Assembly (NCBI GenBank): GCA_949317995.1
Contig: OX439052.1
Span: 42,528,599-42,592,598 of the forward strand
Origin: Acholoe squamosa
Taxonomy: Eukaryota; Annelida; Polychaeta; Phyllodocida; Polynoidae
Reading direction: 5' to 3'
Length of the DNA: 64,000 nt
The position numbers and the translations under genes are program-made. Below the pieces are notes generated by a model that saw nothing but the letters and a program-made list of their open reading frames with translations, did not search any database and was not told the origin of the DNA. Positions 36,224-46,046 of the stretch are shown in pieces (within the stretch, counting starts at the first letter, position 1; each line of letters begins with the position of its first letter).

Positions 36224-38278
36224 CTGAGATGGCCATGCATCTGTGAATTTTGAAAATCTAATTATTAGACACAGCTTGTCCTTGATATATTAAGATGTTA
36301 TTATTACATATATTCAGTAAAATGTCTCTGTTTAAACATTGCGGCAAGGATATAGCTAAATATGATAACCCAATTAAAATGTATTATAGTTGTATATGCA
36401 ATGGAAATAAGTAGTATAGTTTTGCTCCCTTCCATATGAGGAGATGTGTTAAGTAAGACCGGCCTTATGTCTAAATAATCATTTATGTGAAAACCTCCCT
36501 AGTGATCTAGGTCCTTATAAATACACTTAGTTTTGCTTTCCGCAAGGTTATCCAAGACAGTCCCCAATTCCTGTTTACAACTCTAAGTAGATTGCTGGAA
36601 TGAGGGATTAGGGTAAGGCTTAGGGAGACACAGTGGAGGCTAGTGAATGTCTGACCCAGGCTTAGACAGGTGCCAATAGGATTCAGCCTGATTTAACACT
36701 GTCTGCCTCTTTTATCCGACAGGAAAGTAATGGTTTTACAACTATTAGTATACATTGAGCTAACTTTCCACGGATAAATCAAAGGGCCTTTCTTGCTCTA
36801 TCTTACTCATTTGTGAAAGATAGTATTTATGAGAAGAGGGTCTAGAAGAGTGGGCCACAAGAGTGTCAGCTTCCATTCTTTACATGGGGACTTCCAACAA
36901 AGTTTTCTCAAGTATTTTGCATTTGATCAAGGTAGCTAAACACAATGTATGTTTCAGATTGGATCCGCATTTATAGAATAAAACCCCTACCCATGAATGC
37001 TGAAGTGTGCTTATGAAAATACACTGTTTCTATGTAATTAAATACGGAGAAATGGGCTATTTTGGTCTATATGGATGGTACATATCACAGTCATGATGCA
37101 AGAATGCATTCCTAGTAATAACCTCTGTAGTGCCGCATCTATGCATCAATTTATCATTTTGGGGTCAACATGGGTTTTTGGTGTGGCTGAAAGTGGGCTG
37201 AACATTTTGATCAGGTGGCGCCATCTGGGATAGATGTTATAGAAAATCTATTTTTTCCTCATTTTCTAAAATTTGGAACTCAAAAAATGCTCTGCTAGCC
37301 TCCAGGTGCTAGCCCTTGGCCTCCATAGTTGGAGTGAGACTAAGCATACTGTATTACTCTCCCCATCATCATAATACAGTAGGGCCATCAATTCAAACTT
37401 AGTTGGCCAAGGCATGTCAACCAGACCTAGTCCAGTAACATGCTAGCCTCCAAGTTCATAGTGCCTCCCAATGGGTAGTATACTTTAATATAAAATGATT
37501 ACCACAGGAATGGTGTAGTCACATTAAAAACTGCTGAGATCACCTAACTTTGCACATTTCAAATGTATTTTGCCAGTAGATCCAAACTTTGTGTACTGTT
37601 AAGATTTATATGATTCATTAGCCTATTTCTGTTATATCATACTAAAGAAAATCAATACTAACATGGGGGAAAAAGCCATACATCAGACATAGTGGCATCA
37701 TCTAGTGTCAAAGCTCAGAACTCCCAGCTCAGTATGCCTTGTGCAAACCCATCCTCAACCCTGTCTGGGGAATTACCTTTGTAACTGATCTATATATATA
37801 TATGCGTGATTCGGGGTGCCCACCTTGAAACCAATCTGTGCCCAACGTGTCCTTTGACCAAGTTACATACTTTGGGCTCATTAAACTTAGAACGATTCCA
37901 AATGGTGGTAAAGAAAACGTATCTTTGCCTTTATTATTTCAAAGAGAATCTGAGGTCATTGGCTGAATTTCTGCAACTTTGCTTTTATTAGTGACTGATG
38001 ACATTTCCTGCATATCCTGAAATCTCCTACCCAATCCTTAAAAGAGTTAACATAGGGACTCACAATATTTAGGAAGAAAATAGCAAGGTCAAGTCATGGA
38101 AAGGTGCTTCTTTTTGTGTGTGTTAGGGTGTTTTTGGGCTTTGCTGCCTCTCCAATGAAGAGTTCTCAATTGATATTGGTTTATTATTCCCATCCTATTG
38201 GAAACTGTTACCATGTATTAACCTGTTGTAGGTGATTGAATGTCACAAGGTCGGCTGTGTTATGCACAAGATACATAA
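36224..38278. other. Unclassified background with small repeats
   Basis: No gene recognised. 36590-36690 resembles part of 16230-16345, and 37078-37150 matches 13272-13345. A short TA run lies at 37791-37802. Confidence 0.4.
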
Positions 38279-38386
38279 GCAAATGTCAACGATCAGTGAA
38301 TAATTTAGGATCGTATTGAGTTGAATCCGGACAGCCTCACCGAGGGGAATACGATCCTAAATTATTCACTGTGAGTTGACATTTGC
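38279..38386. repeat. Foldback with 39-bp arms
   Basis: Arms 38279-38317 and 38348-38386 match at 36 of 39 positions (GCAAATGTCAAC, then AGTGAATAATTTAGGATCG). The 30-bp loop is GC-richer (CCGGACAGCCTCACCGAGG). Candidate foldback element or hairpin RNA. Confidence 0.85.
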
Positions 38387-39499
38387 ATTTATGCCATGGC
38401 CCACGGGTTTAAATTGCTTTAAATTCAAGAAACACAACCATATTTACTGTTTTTCAACGTGTCGAATCGTCCCGGTTTGTTTTCATCCGCCATGACACCT
38501 TGCTCGACGAAGTAGGTCACATGATACAGAGCTAGCGGCTACTTTTAGTTTCGATATAAATGTTCCTTGCACAGGGCAATATCTTCTTTTTTAACATGGC
38601 GCTAACACTAAGATATACCTTAAACAATTCATAACATATTATTTAACTAGTTCAATCATTCATATTTTGCCTAAAACTTGTAATAACCATACCAAAATAC
38701 GAAACTAGTTAACTCTGTATAAATTTCAAAATGGCGCTGCGGAATATGTGAGGATCGTAATCCACCCCCCCCCCCATTGAATATGGCGTAAGTAGTACTA
38801 ATCTATAGTGTCATCGATATTAGCCATGGCATAAAAGATATTAGGCCATAACAAATCTTTGTCAAAGCAGTGTCACGTCTGCCACATCGGTCCCATCCAT
38901 CGCTTTCACAGTGGTTTTATTTGGAAAGCTATAAAAACTGAACTGCTGGTCCAAAGTCAGTATTTAATAATGAGGTTTTCCTGGCAGGGGGGATGAACCT
39001 TTGCAAATGTGATGAAGTCATGTAATGGAATTAAGACTTTGATTTATTTGTGACTGATGAGTCAAAAAGCAGCAGAAATTTATGACTTGACCCACCAATA
39101 AGGTCCAGAAAGGACCAGGAGTAATTCTAGGCAAATGAGGAAACACTTCTGAGCATCCTTTCAGACACTGATGAGATATTTAGACATAACCCCTTAGGAT
39201 TCGCCTTGTGAGCATTATTTGAGAATGGGGTTTTGATAGCTTTCTGATGACTCCCATCTGGAATGTGACTCCCCAGTTATTTTTCAAGTGACTGTGGAGG
39301 TGTTTACATGAAATCTGAGAGTACTTGATGTGGTATCATTTAACATTGCATTATCTCAAGGTTATCGCATTTCAGAACGATTTGGGGTGCCAATACTGGA
39401 TAAGCTGAGTGCTTTTGGTATGGGAAAAGGCACTGAGTTGCCACTTTAACATTGACAGTGTTCTTTTTTCTAAACTATTTTCATATTTACAGCAGTTTA

Positions 39500-39860
39500 G
39501 GAGGGTGTTTCTCCTATAGTAAAAGGAAGAGCTGGCTAAAAATGCCCTTGTTCCCAGTCCTTTCTTTTCATGTAGCTATAACTTGTCCCTTTTGTTGCTC
39601 ACAAGTGGTCATTCAAGTATGGTGCTAAAAAAGCCGCCTTTGAGTAGGTACCTAGTTAGGAGAAGTCAGTCAGTATAATATACTATAGAGTGTGTGACAT
39701 GAGTAGGTACCTGATAGTGCAGCTCTCTCTCTGTTCTAAGTAAGGCAGGTTACTTCTGGGACTGATGTGGTCAGTGTACTTTGGTGAAGCAGTGCATGAC
39801 ATGTTTAGAAAAGAGGGCACATACTCACAACTCTCTTTACAATAAGAGCAACACCCTCCA
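39500..39860. repeat. Dispersed repeat R3, copy 2
   Basis: Counterpart of 9690-10010, including GGTACCTAGTT, GTGACATGAGTAGGTACCTG and AAAAGAGGGCACATACTCA. Confidence 0.7.
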
Positions 39861-39944
39861 GGTATACCTACATAGCTTTGACAGTAGTCAGTCATGGTAG
39901 GTACCGAAAAATCTTCTAATCCAAAGTGTTACACCCTATGCATG

Positions 39945-40210
39945 AGGCCAAAGGCCAGAGTGAGTGAGTGAGTGAGTAATAGATGTTAAACGCCATTTCG
40001 ACAGCTATGGTCATATTCATGGTGAGAACTATATTTCCAATTTCACAGAGGAATGTGTTGTTGCCCGCACATGTGCACCACACATATCCGAGGGGATAGG
40101 AAAAAGGAGATATAGACCCATTTAAGTGGGCTAGGGAAGCCCGCCAAAGGCCAGATGATTGTGTTGAGTTAGATGAGTCTTAAATCTGAGACACATATAA
40201 ATTATTTGTA
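39945..40210. repeat. Possible SINE- or MITE-like element with GAGTGAGTGAG start
   Basis: Begins with GAGTGAGTGAGTGAGTAA and runs into GTTAAACGCCATTTCGACAG, a layout I associate with repeats common in marine invertebrate genomes. Ends are not defined and no promoter boxes were located. Confidence 0.25.
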
Positions 40211-40726
40211 TGTCAGTGAATTTGGAATGCATTCTGATGTATCCTAAAAATGCAGAGAGCGGTATAAATGCTACGTGTGATGACTTTAGGGCCTAGATAA
40301 AAGAATTGGTTTCACCTCATTCTTCTATCTGGCCATAAAGCGGAAAACAAATATGGCGTGTTGCATCCACGCGGAGGGCCGTTACCATACCAACATACGC
40401 AGAAGGGCGTCAGAAATCCCCTAGATGGGGTTATCTCACGTGTCAATGTACACGTTGATGCGTCGGAAAACGTGCTATGTTTGTTTTCTGCTTAAAGGTA
40501 ACTTGTGCATCCATAATTATCATATATATTAAATTACCACGAGGAGGCTGAAAGGGTGTTCTAAGAAAAGGGAATGAGATAGCATTATTATGGCACACTG
40601 CAAAAAAAAAAGAACTGTTGAATCTGCAAGGTCACCAAGGTGAAATTTATAATTTTGACTATTTGTCTTTACAAAACACTTTATTTATGGACAGTAAATG
40701 TGTTCCTTTTCTTCTTAATGTGTTTA

Positions 40727-40730
40727 ATAT
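40727..40730. other. Target-site duplication (left) of LTR retrotransposon
   Basis: ATAT here and at 53542-53545. If the LTR is taken as one base shorter the duplication is AATAT (40726-40730, 53541-53545), which cannot be resolved by sequence alone. Confidence 0.75.
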
Positions 40731-41107
40731 TGTAAGGGTTTGTGGCCTTACGGACCTGGGGGGTTCGGGTCTTACGGTTCGGAAAGAAAGAGTAAGACAG
40801 TATTCCAAGTGTATGCCAACGGTTAGGTTTATTACTTAATGCACACTCACGGCTGCCGGATGATATCAAAGAGGCAGCTGATATTAAAAGACAGTGGTTT
40901 ACATAGTGTGGAGGCCAGAAGGGCCTCTGACGTAGCGGCTGAGCCCTGGGCTTTATATACGGACCCAGGTGTTCGTCGTCAGATGTCCCCACAGACCCGG
41001 ATCGGTGCTGCCACCTATCCGGAACCTGAGGAACGTCCGACGACTCGACTCACCCGCCACGTCAGACGGTACCCAACTCCTATGGTTTAGTAAAGTGTAC
41101 CTCTACA
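40731..41107 (-). repeat. 3' LTR
   Basis: Base-for-base copy of 53165-53541 as far as I can read. The TATA-like GTATATAAAG is at 40960-40951 and the AATAAA signal at 40833-40828, so the transcript probably ends in this LTR. Confidence 0.95.
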
Positions 41108-41117
41108 CCACTCCCCC
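41108..41117 (-). other. Polypurine tract
   Basis: GGGGGAGTGG on the minus strand directly adjoins the 3' LTR. It is the expected plus-strand primer and confirms the orientation. Confidence 0.8.
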
Positions 41118-42631
41118 AGACATTTAGGAGGGTGTTATACATATAATATTACTAGGATAACATTTCTACATGTCTAAACCTTTAGTAATAGAGGTACAAC
41201 CATAGGTATAACATTAACACCAAATAAATTGTGAACCGGATGCCATATATACATATTCGATAGTGAAATGCAGTTACACACAACGACTAGGATGTTGTAA
41301 TATTATACGAATTACTTGAACAAGAGACAGTTATGTGAAACAGAACTGTCTGCTAAATTATTATACCACATAATATTATATTATATTTACGGTATAACTA
41401 ATAAGGCAAGTAATATGAATCGTATACATGTGATGATGACAGCTATGTGTAACGGAACTGTCGATAATAAAATATATCACACAATAACATCCGTAGGTGT
41501 GTTTGTAGTATTGACACCACATTTGAATATGTAGTCTTAAAGAAGACTGTTATAGTAACATCACTATCTAATGACATGTCGTATATTTATATTATACGAA
41601 TCCGTTAAAGATTCCGTGAGTAGTACGAATAGGGATATATATACCATACACTTAGAAAAAAATAAAAAAATTCACGGTGTGGTAATGAATATGATAATGA
41701 TATATTATCACCGTGTATCTAACAATCTTTATAGCACCAGATCAATATACTTATTATATAATTTTGTCTCGCAGGACAATAAAATGTGTTTTCTGGTGAG
41801 ATTTAACGGATCTTATAATATGAATACTAATAATAATCAGAGATCCGTTTCAAGAAAATATTTATGTACCCGTATCATAATATGTATCAAGTGGATATGT
41901 ACATACATGTAATGTTATAGAAAAATAGAAATATGACATTATACACAATATACAGGAATTATAAATGCTGCTGAAGTCTTCTGCTGTATCCTCCGGGTAC
42001 TAGTAGGTAGGTGTGGTCAGCTAACCACGGGATGGACGTGCTAAAGTTTATAGTTTCCTTATACAGAGTGAACACGGTAGTTGATTTGGGGCAGCTACCC
42101 ACAATCCTCTAGTAGTGCTAAAGTTTATAGTATATCCGAATGGTGTAGATTGTAGAATAATAGTCCGGATGTGTCAACTATGTAGAAAACGTAATCCTTT
42201 TTAAGCTTAGTTGGCATAAGTAAAATAATAGTCCGATACAGGTTGATCCGGAAGTAATAGTAGTAGTGATATAAGTCCATTCGGGAGTACAGATGAGTTG
42301 TAGAGGTAAATCGTAAAGTCCATCCTAGTAATTGGTTAGCACGGGTAACAGCAGGAGTCTGGAACTGGCATCCGGATACGTCTCACAGCAGCAAGTCTAC
42401 TATCGGATTGTTCAGGGATGAAATTATAAATCCGAATAGGCTATTCAGGGTGCAATAAATGTTATACAACCTGAATTATATAATAGACTGGTCAAAGGAA
42501 CCCGGAACACATACCATAGGTGTTCATGCACTAGTGAATAAAACATTCGCAGACCTATAGGGTTCCGCAAAGACTATATCTGGTCATTTGGTGTTGGAAA
42601 AAAAATATGGAAGAAATAACCCTAGCATGCT
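41118..42631 (-). other. AT-rich 3' untranslated region of the retrotransposon
   Basis: 1.5 kb between ORF3 stop and polypurine tract. The half nearest the LTR (41118-41960) is extremely AT-rich, unlike the GC-richer coding part. GTTATGTGAAACAGAACTGT (41330) and GCTATGTGTAACGGAACTGT (41442) are related, as are ACGGATCTTATAATATG and AGATCCGTTTC, suggesting an internal duplication and a hairpin. Short plus-strand frames here look fortuitous. It could hold export, packaging or recombination signals. Confidence 0.6.
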
Positions 42632-44914
42632 TTAAACGGATTTCTTAGCATGCTTCTTCTTCAGAAGAGCTAAAGCCGACTCGGGAGTGCCGTCCCACTC
42701 GTCCAAGTCGACTCCGAACACCCTCATGAACTTAGTGTTCAGATTGGTATTCCGAGTGATCTCCTCCTTTACACGCTTTTCCAACACGTGTACATCCATA
42801 GCTGCCTTTTCTTGGGCAGCTGCGGCAGCCTCCTCCTGGGCCTTCACATCGTCCCGGATGAGGGTCTCGAGACATTGCTTTTCAGCGTCGCCCACCTGTT
42901 TCATACACAACAGAGTTTCGTTTAGGAGACCCTGATGAAACTCGATCGCTTTCTCACGAACGCTCTTCTCCCAATGGGTGTAGATGGCCTTTTGGACATC
43001 TGCCTCCCCTTGGCGAGACTTCTCGAACCAAACTTCCGCATTACCGGTTTTAATGGTAATAGCGTCCTTTGGTTTCTCAGGTGCAGCGACAGCCTTGGGA
43101 GGAGTCGAGGCCGCCTGTGGACCACTTCCGGGTTTAGGACTCCCGGACACACCTGTCGTTGGTACACAGAAGGCAGGTGGTACATTCTGTTTCAGTCCCA
43201 TTTGCAGGTACATGTTTAACTGCTCCTGGGTAAAGGTAACTGGTGGGGCGGCTGGAGCGGATGCAGATCCGGCGGCAGCGGATGCGGTGGTCTTCTTTGG
43301 CATAAGGCGACCATCCTTTCCTACCACCAAGGTCTGGCTCTCAGGTCCAGGTCCCTGGTTTAAGGACGGAAAGTTTCGAGAACTCACTTTCCCAGGTTTA
43401 GATACGGCTCCAGCGTATCCGGCAGGTTCGGGCTTCTTGAACACCGGAGTGCCCTGAGCCTGCTCTGCGGGGTGCCTTGCCAGAGGGGACCTGGAACGGT
43501 CCTCTGCTCTGACTTTCGGTTTCGTCGTGCTCTGACCATTACCGTTGCCGCCACGGTTCTGATCTCTCCTGCTCCTTTCACGAGCTCTCTTTGCATCCTT
43601 TCCGGATTCCTCGCATTTCTGCCAGAGAGACTCGTGCATGTCCAGTTTACCCTTTCCAGGAGTCAGGACTATCTTTGCTCGGAGTTTCGAATCCTTGGTC
43701 TTCGGAACTTCGCAGAGGACTTGGTCCCCTGGTCGGATCTTAGACCAAGCATCCTCACTCAGGCTGTCGAACTCCTTCATGAGTTCCTGATGAAGCTCCA
43801 TGATGCGCTTCCGTGCCCCGTCCAAACCTTCTGCGTGGCATTTCTTCTGGTGTCTAGCCAGATCACTACGTCGGTTGTATTGCACCTTCGTAGTACACTT
43901 CTTGCCCTTCTTACCATAACTCGGACCACAAATGTAAACCGGGTGATGGTGGAAGTGGGCCTCTACCAAATGCCTTTGGAACCGGGCTGGAGTACTCCAG
44001 GTCCGGATCGAGACATCACTCGCATCCTGGCAGATAGAGAAGGGACAGGACTTTTGATCGTCGCCGTACCACTTCTCTAAAGCCCAACGCAGCTTCCTCC
44101 TCTGGGTATAAGTGTAATACCCTTCGGTGTGGTTTAGCATAAGCCACATCTTTCGATAGGCTTTGCTCGGATTGGGGTCTTCGTCCGAAAGACGCATCCA
44201 ATCTTCATCATCCGACTCATCGTTCTTATTGATTGAGTCTGGACAGGCGTAGAGGGTAGAGCCGTCCTTCTTAACTCCGTACGCACAGTCGGAGAAACAC
44301 GTCGGAATCCGGGTTTTGAATCCGGATTTGGCGTTAGCCCAACGTTCGGCCTCGGTTTGAGTTGATGGAGTGGCCTTCTCATCATACTCAACCGAGGATT
44401 CGTGCACCGACTCCTCGTCAGACGACTCAACCTCCATGGCAGTACTACCAGTGGTTGAGGTGCTGGGTTTCGGCTCGGCTCTCGCAGAATCCGGGAGATT
44501 CTTGAGCTTCCGAGCAGCGGATCGTCGGTTCTTACTGACCTTCCAGTCTTCCTCCGGTTCCTGGGTTCCGGATGTGCTGGAGGTCGTGGCTTCTACTGGG
44601 GTAGTAGTGCTGCCGGTAGCTGATGTAGCACTGGCGGAGCTTCTGGTGGCAAGCTTCAGGTTCGGGATAGGAGGTGCGGGTGCTTCCGCGGCCCTCTTAG
44701 CCTCTTCCTGTGCCTCCTGTTCGGCAGTCATACGGCGGACAATAACCGTCCGAAGGGCTGCAGCTCGGTCCAATCCGATTAGTGAATTGTTCTGGACATC
44801 CACCAATTCCTGTTCGGTTATGTAGTAACCGTCATCCCACTGCTCGAAGTTAGCAGCGGCCTCCCGGAATTCCTTAGTGGTCCGGCACGGCGTCCGGATA
44901 GCACTACCCAGTTA
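42632..44914 (-). CDS. ORF3, C-terminal part: zinc-finger and coiled-coil protein
   Basis: Open from about 44914 to the stop at 42632. Residue numbers count from the TTG at 44806. Residues 25-160 are acidic, Ser/Thr-rich and low in complexity. Two C2H2-like fingers follow: C254-x4-C259...H279-x4-H284 and C293-x10-C304...H319, with C323 or H324 as last ligand. Residues 400-580 are basic then Pro/Ala/Ser-rich (RARERSRRDQNRGG), and 595-700 form a strong coiled coil (EKQCLETLIRDDVKAQEEA). There is no membrane segment or N-glycosylation-rich ectodomain, so it is not an envelope. Its position after pol is that of env or accessory genes. A nucleic-acid-binding accessory or captured host gene is plausible; the function is unknown. 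Confidence 0.75.
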
Positions 44915-45537
44915 ATGTTCGTAGCCTTGACGTTCCACAGGGACTTGTCAGGCTTCGGATACGCTCCGAGCTCGAAGGCTCGGTTAGCTGCGTACACGGT
45001 TTCACGGAAACCAGCGTCCACCATAAGTCCCCGTTGGAACCACGGCCAGTCTCGAAGCCACTCGGGAGGCATCCTGGTCAGCTGTTCGGGAGCCATGACG
45101 CCCTCAATAGCTATCCTGACTTTCGGGTCCATCCTGACTGGTGTCCCGTCCGCGTAGGTCACTTGTGCCTGCAGTTCCGGGTGGACATACAGGTAGCGAC
45201 CATCATAGCTAGCTGGAAAAGGCTCCGCCACTGCTGGCTTCCACTCATCCTTCTGTCCGTCAACTTGGGTAGTTTCGGACTCTGTCGCTGCGGGTTCAGC
45301 ACTCGCAGTCGCTCCGGATCCCTCGGCCGGGAGTGGAGATAATAGTTTCTCTGGCTCATTTAGTGAGAATGAAGCCAGCTTCTCCTCGAACTAGCGATCC
45401 GTGGGTTCCTCCACGTCCATCATCTCGCTCTCTTCCTGTGTAACAGGCGACAAAGCTTCCGGAAAAGCTTCTGCGGACGGAGTCAGCTTATCCGGGTCAC
45501 CGGATAGCTTGGCTGCAGCTACGGATTCCTCAGCCAT
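44818..45537 (-). CDS. ORF3, N-terminal part (one stop, then frameshift)
   Basis: The frame starts at ATG 45537 (48 codons, MAEESVAAAKLSGDP...), meets TAG at 45393-45391, and continues in the same frame to a stop at 44818. The region is acidic and Ala/Glu/Pro-rich at first, then a more ordered block (YLYVHPELQAQV, MPPEWLRDWPWFQRG, ETVYAANRAFELG) without a family I recognise. The last part changes frame between about 44915 and 44820, where the next piece takes over. I read it as the front half of one long ORF3 protein of roughly 960 residues, damaged or recoded at two places. No signal peptide is seen. Confidence 0.6.
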
Positions 45538-46046
45538 GACTGGGGAATCGCCCACGGGAGTAAACTACTCCTTTTTCCGGCTTTTACGGCGCCGGGGCTG
45601 GCACAAACGGAGTCTGTCTACCAGGAGACAGACTCTGGAGGAGCAGCGGGGGGTTTGCTTAGCCGGTAAAATCCAAGAAGGGAGCGAGCTCGACCGTCTT
45701 GAACGTTACCGAAAACAAATATGGCGACAGGCCAGCTTTCGTGACGTCATTTCCCCGCGGTCCGCGAGGTCACGAGAGGTCAGCCGAGACTGGACACGGT
45801 GACGTCATGCGGAAACGCACGTGCTACAGGCGGTACATCAACAAACTGATTGTTTTTAGGTAATTATCGCTCACCCCGATGACTCGACTGGGGATTTAAG
45901 TGGAGATTATGGAAAGCTTAAGCAAATCCACCGGATTATCCGTCCACTACCCATTGGTACATCATGCGGGGGCGACAAATAAGCCTTTAGGGTCAGTTGT
46001 CATCCGTTCCTCTAAATGTAAACATTACACTCGTTGTGTATACAGG
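45538..46046 (-). promoter_or_regulatory. GC-rich spacer between pol and ORF3, candidate internal promoter
   Basis: About 510 bp without an ORF on the sense strand. It contains two perfect cAMP-response-type palindromes TGACGTCA (45742-45749, 45800-45807), an E-box CACGTG (45818-45823), CCGCGG, and AAATATGGCGAC, similar to a YY1 site. All lie 180-290 bp upstream of the ORF3 start on the minus strand. This density of activator sites suggests a separate promoter for ORF3. A spliced message is the alternative. Confidence 0.45.

Noticed and set aside
42632-45537. ORF3 as a retroviral envelope
   Set aside because: No signal peptide, no transmembrane segment and no cleavage or fusion features; instead zinc-finger and coiled-coil composition.
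42687-45802. Long plus-strand open frames (for example 43472-44080, 45401-45802)
   Set aside because: They lie antisense to the real minus-strand genes in GC-richer DNA and show no protein family features.
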